Shown in pieces: positions 32,650 through 32,685 of a DNA stretch of 32,685 bases. The stretch lies in contig NZ_BLIG01000045.1 of assembly GCF_009811415.1 (NCBI RefSeq), forward strand, positions 1 to 32,685, written 5' to 3'. The first letter of the stretch is position 1. Each line of letters starts with the position of its first letter. The position numbers and the translations under genes are program-made. The notes beneath the pieces are model-generated. The model was not told the origin of the DNA and searched no databases. It was given only the letters and a program-made list of their open reading frames with translations. This DNA comes from Alteromonas sp. KUL106 (GTDB lineage Bacteria > Pseudomonadota > Gammaproteobacteria > Enterobacterales > Alteromonadaceae).

Positions 32650-32684
32650 ATACCAGTCCGCATAGATAACTACCCACTCAGCGA
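32650..32684 (+). repeat. 35-base dispersed repeat at the right edge
   Basis: The sequence begins ATACCAGTCCGCATAG and ends CACTCAGCGA, one base before the window ends, so it may continue. Its reverse complement occurs at 31079-31113 with one mismatch, and a partial copy lies at 26869-26899. Confidence 0.85.
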
Positions 32685-32685
32685 G

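Noticed and set aside
1..32685. CRISPR array, tRNA genes, transposase or phage genes
   Set aside because: No regularly spaced repeats, no T-loop-like tRNA sequences and no recombinase or phage domains were seen.

Overview
The window looks like chromosomal DNA from a marine Alteromonas-type gammaproteobacterium (order Alteromonadales). The evidence is gene content: TrmA, FabR, SthA, CysJIH, DusA, PspA/PspC, YbdG-type MscS and YggN/DUF2884 proteins typical of the group, plus two c-di-GMP proteins and several lineage-specific small proteins. No rRNA, tRNA, transposase, phage gene or CRISPR array was found inside the window. The left edge carries two tandem minus-strand promoters of the rrn P1/P2 type, so a ribosomal RNA operon probably begins just outside it.

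Layout. 1-375: outward-facing rrn-type promoters. 376-2222: a membrane-anchored RRM protein and a DUF5610 protein, converging on a shared terminator. 2429-5665: trmA, then fabR divergent from an acyl-CoA desaturase whose upstream region holds two FabR-like operators. 5905-7326: sthA. 7381-11655: a small secreted protein, an Fe-S-type uracil-DNA glycosylase homologue, a REC-DUF3369-GGDEF-EAL protein and a TIGR03899/DUF2806-like protein. 11652-15932 (minus): cysJ-cysI-cysH, which together take PAPS to sulfide. 16132-17883 (minus): a DUF2333 protein and a TIGR04219-type outer-membrane barrel. 18040-19333 (minus): a pspA-pspC-membrane protein envelope-stress operon with a sigma-54-like promoter. 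19663-21162 (minus): a small secreted protein and dusA. 21163-21840: a 678-base non-coding region rich in dyad symmetry.

21841-26790 (plus) is the most interesting unit. It is a tight four-gene operon: a coiled-coil protein, a one-membrane-span protein with a large cytoplasmic N-terminus and a periplasmic OmpA-type peptidoglycan-binding domain, a Ras-like small GTPase lacking the catalytic Gln, and a GGDEF-EAL protein with an intact EAL site. The first two proteins share a short N-terminal motif (LREILxGxxN...R..L). I read the cluster as a candidate GTPase switch coupling a peptidoglycan-anchored membrane complex to c-di-GMP turnover. The function is inference; the architecture is visible in the sequence.

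26896-32685: S-formylglutathione hydrolase, then a three-gene operon of two paralogous PlsC/YihG-type acyltransferases and a YbdG-type mechanosensitive channel, then a two-helix mini membrane protein and a yggN/DUF2884 gene behind a second sigma-54-like element. Two inverted copies of a 35-base repeat flank these last two genes, and a third partial copy lies near 26870.
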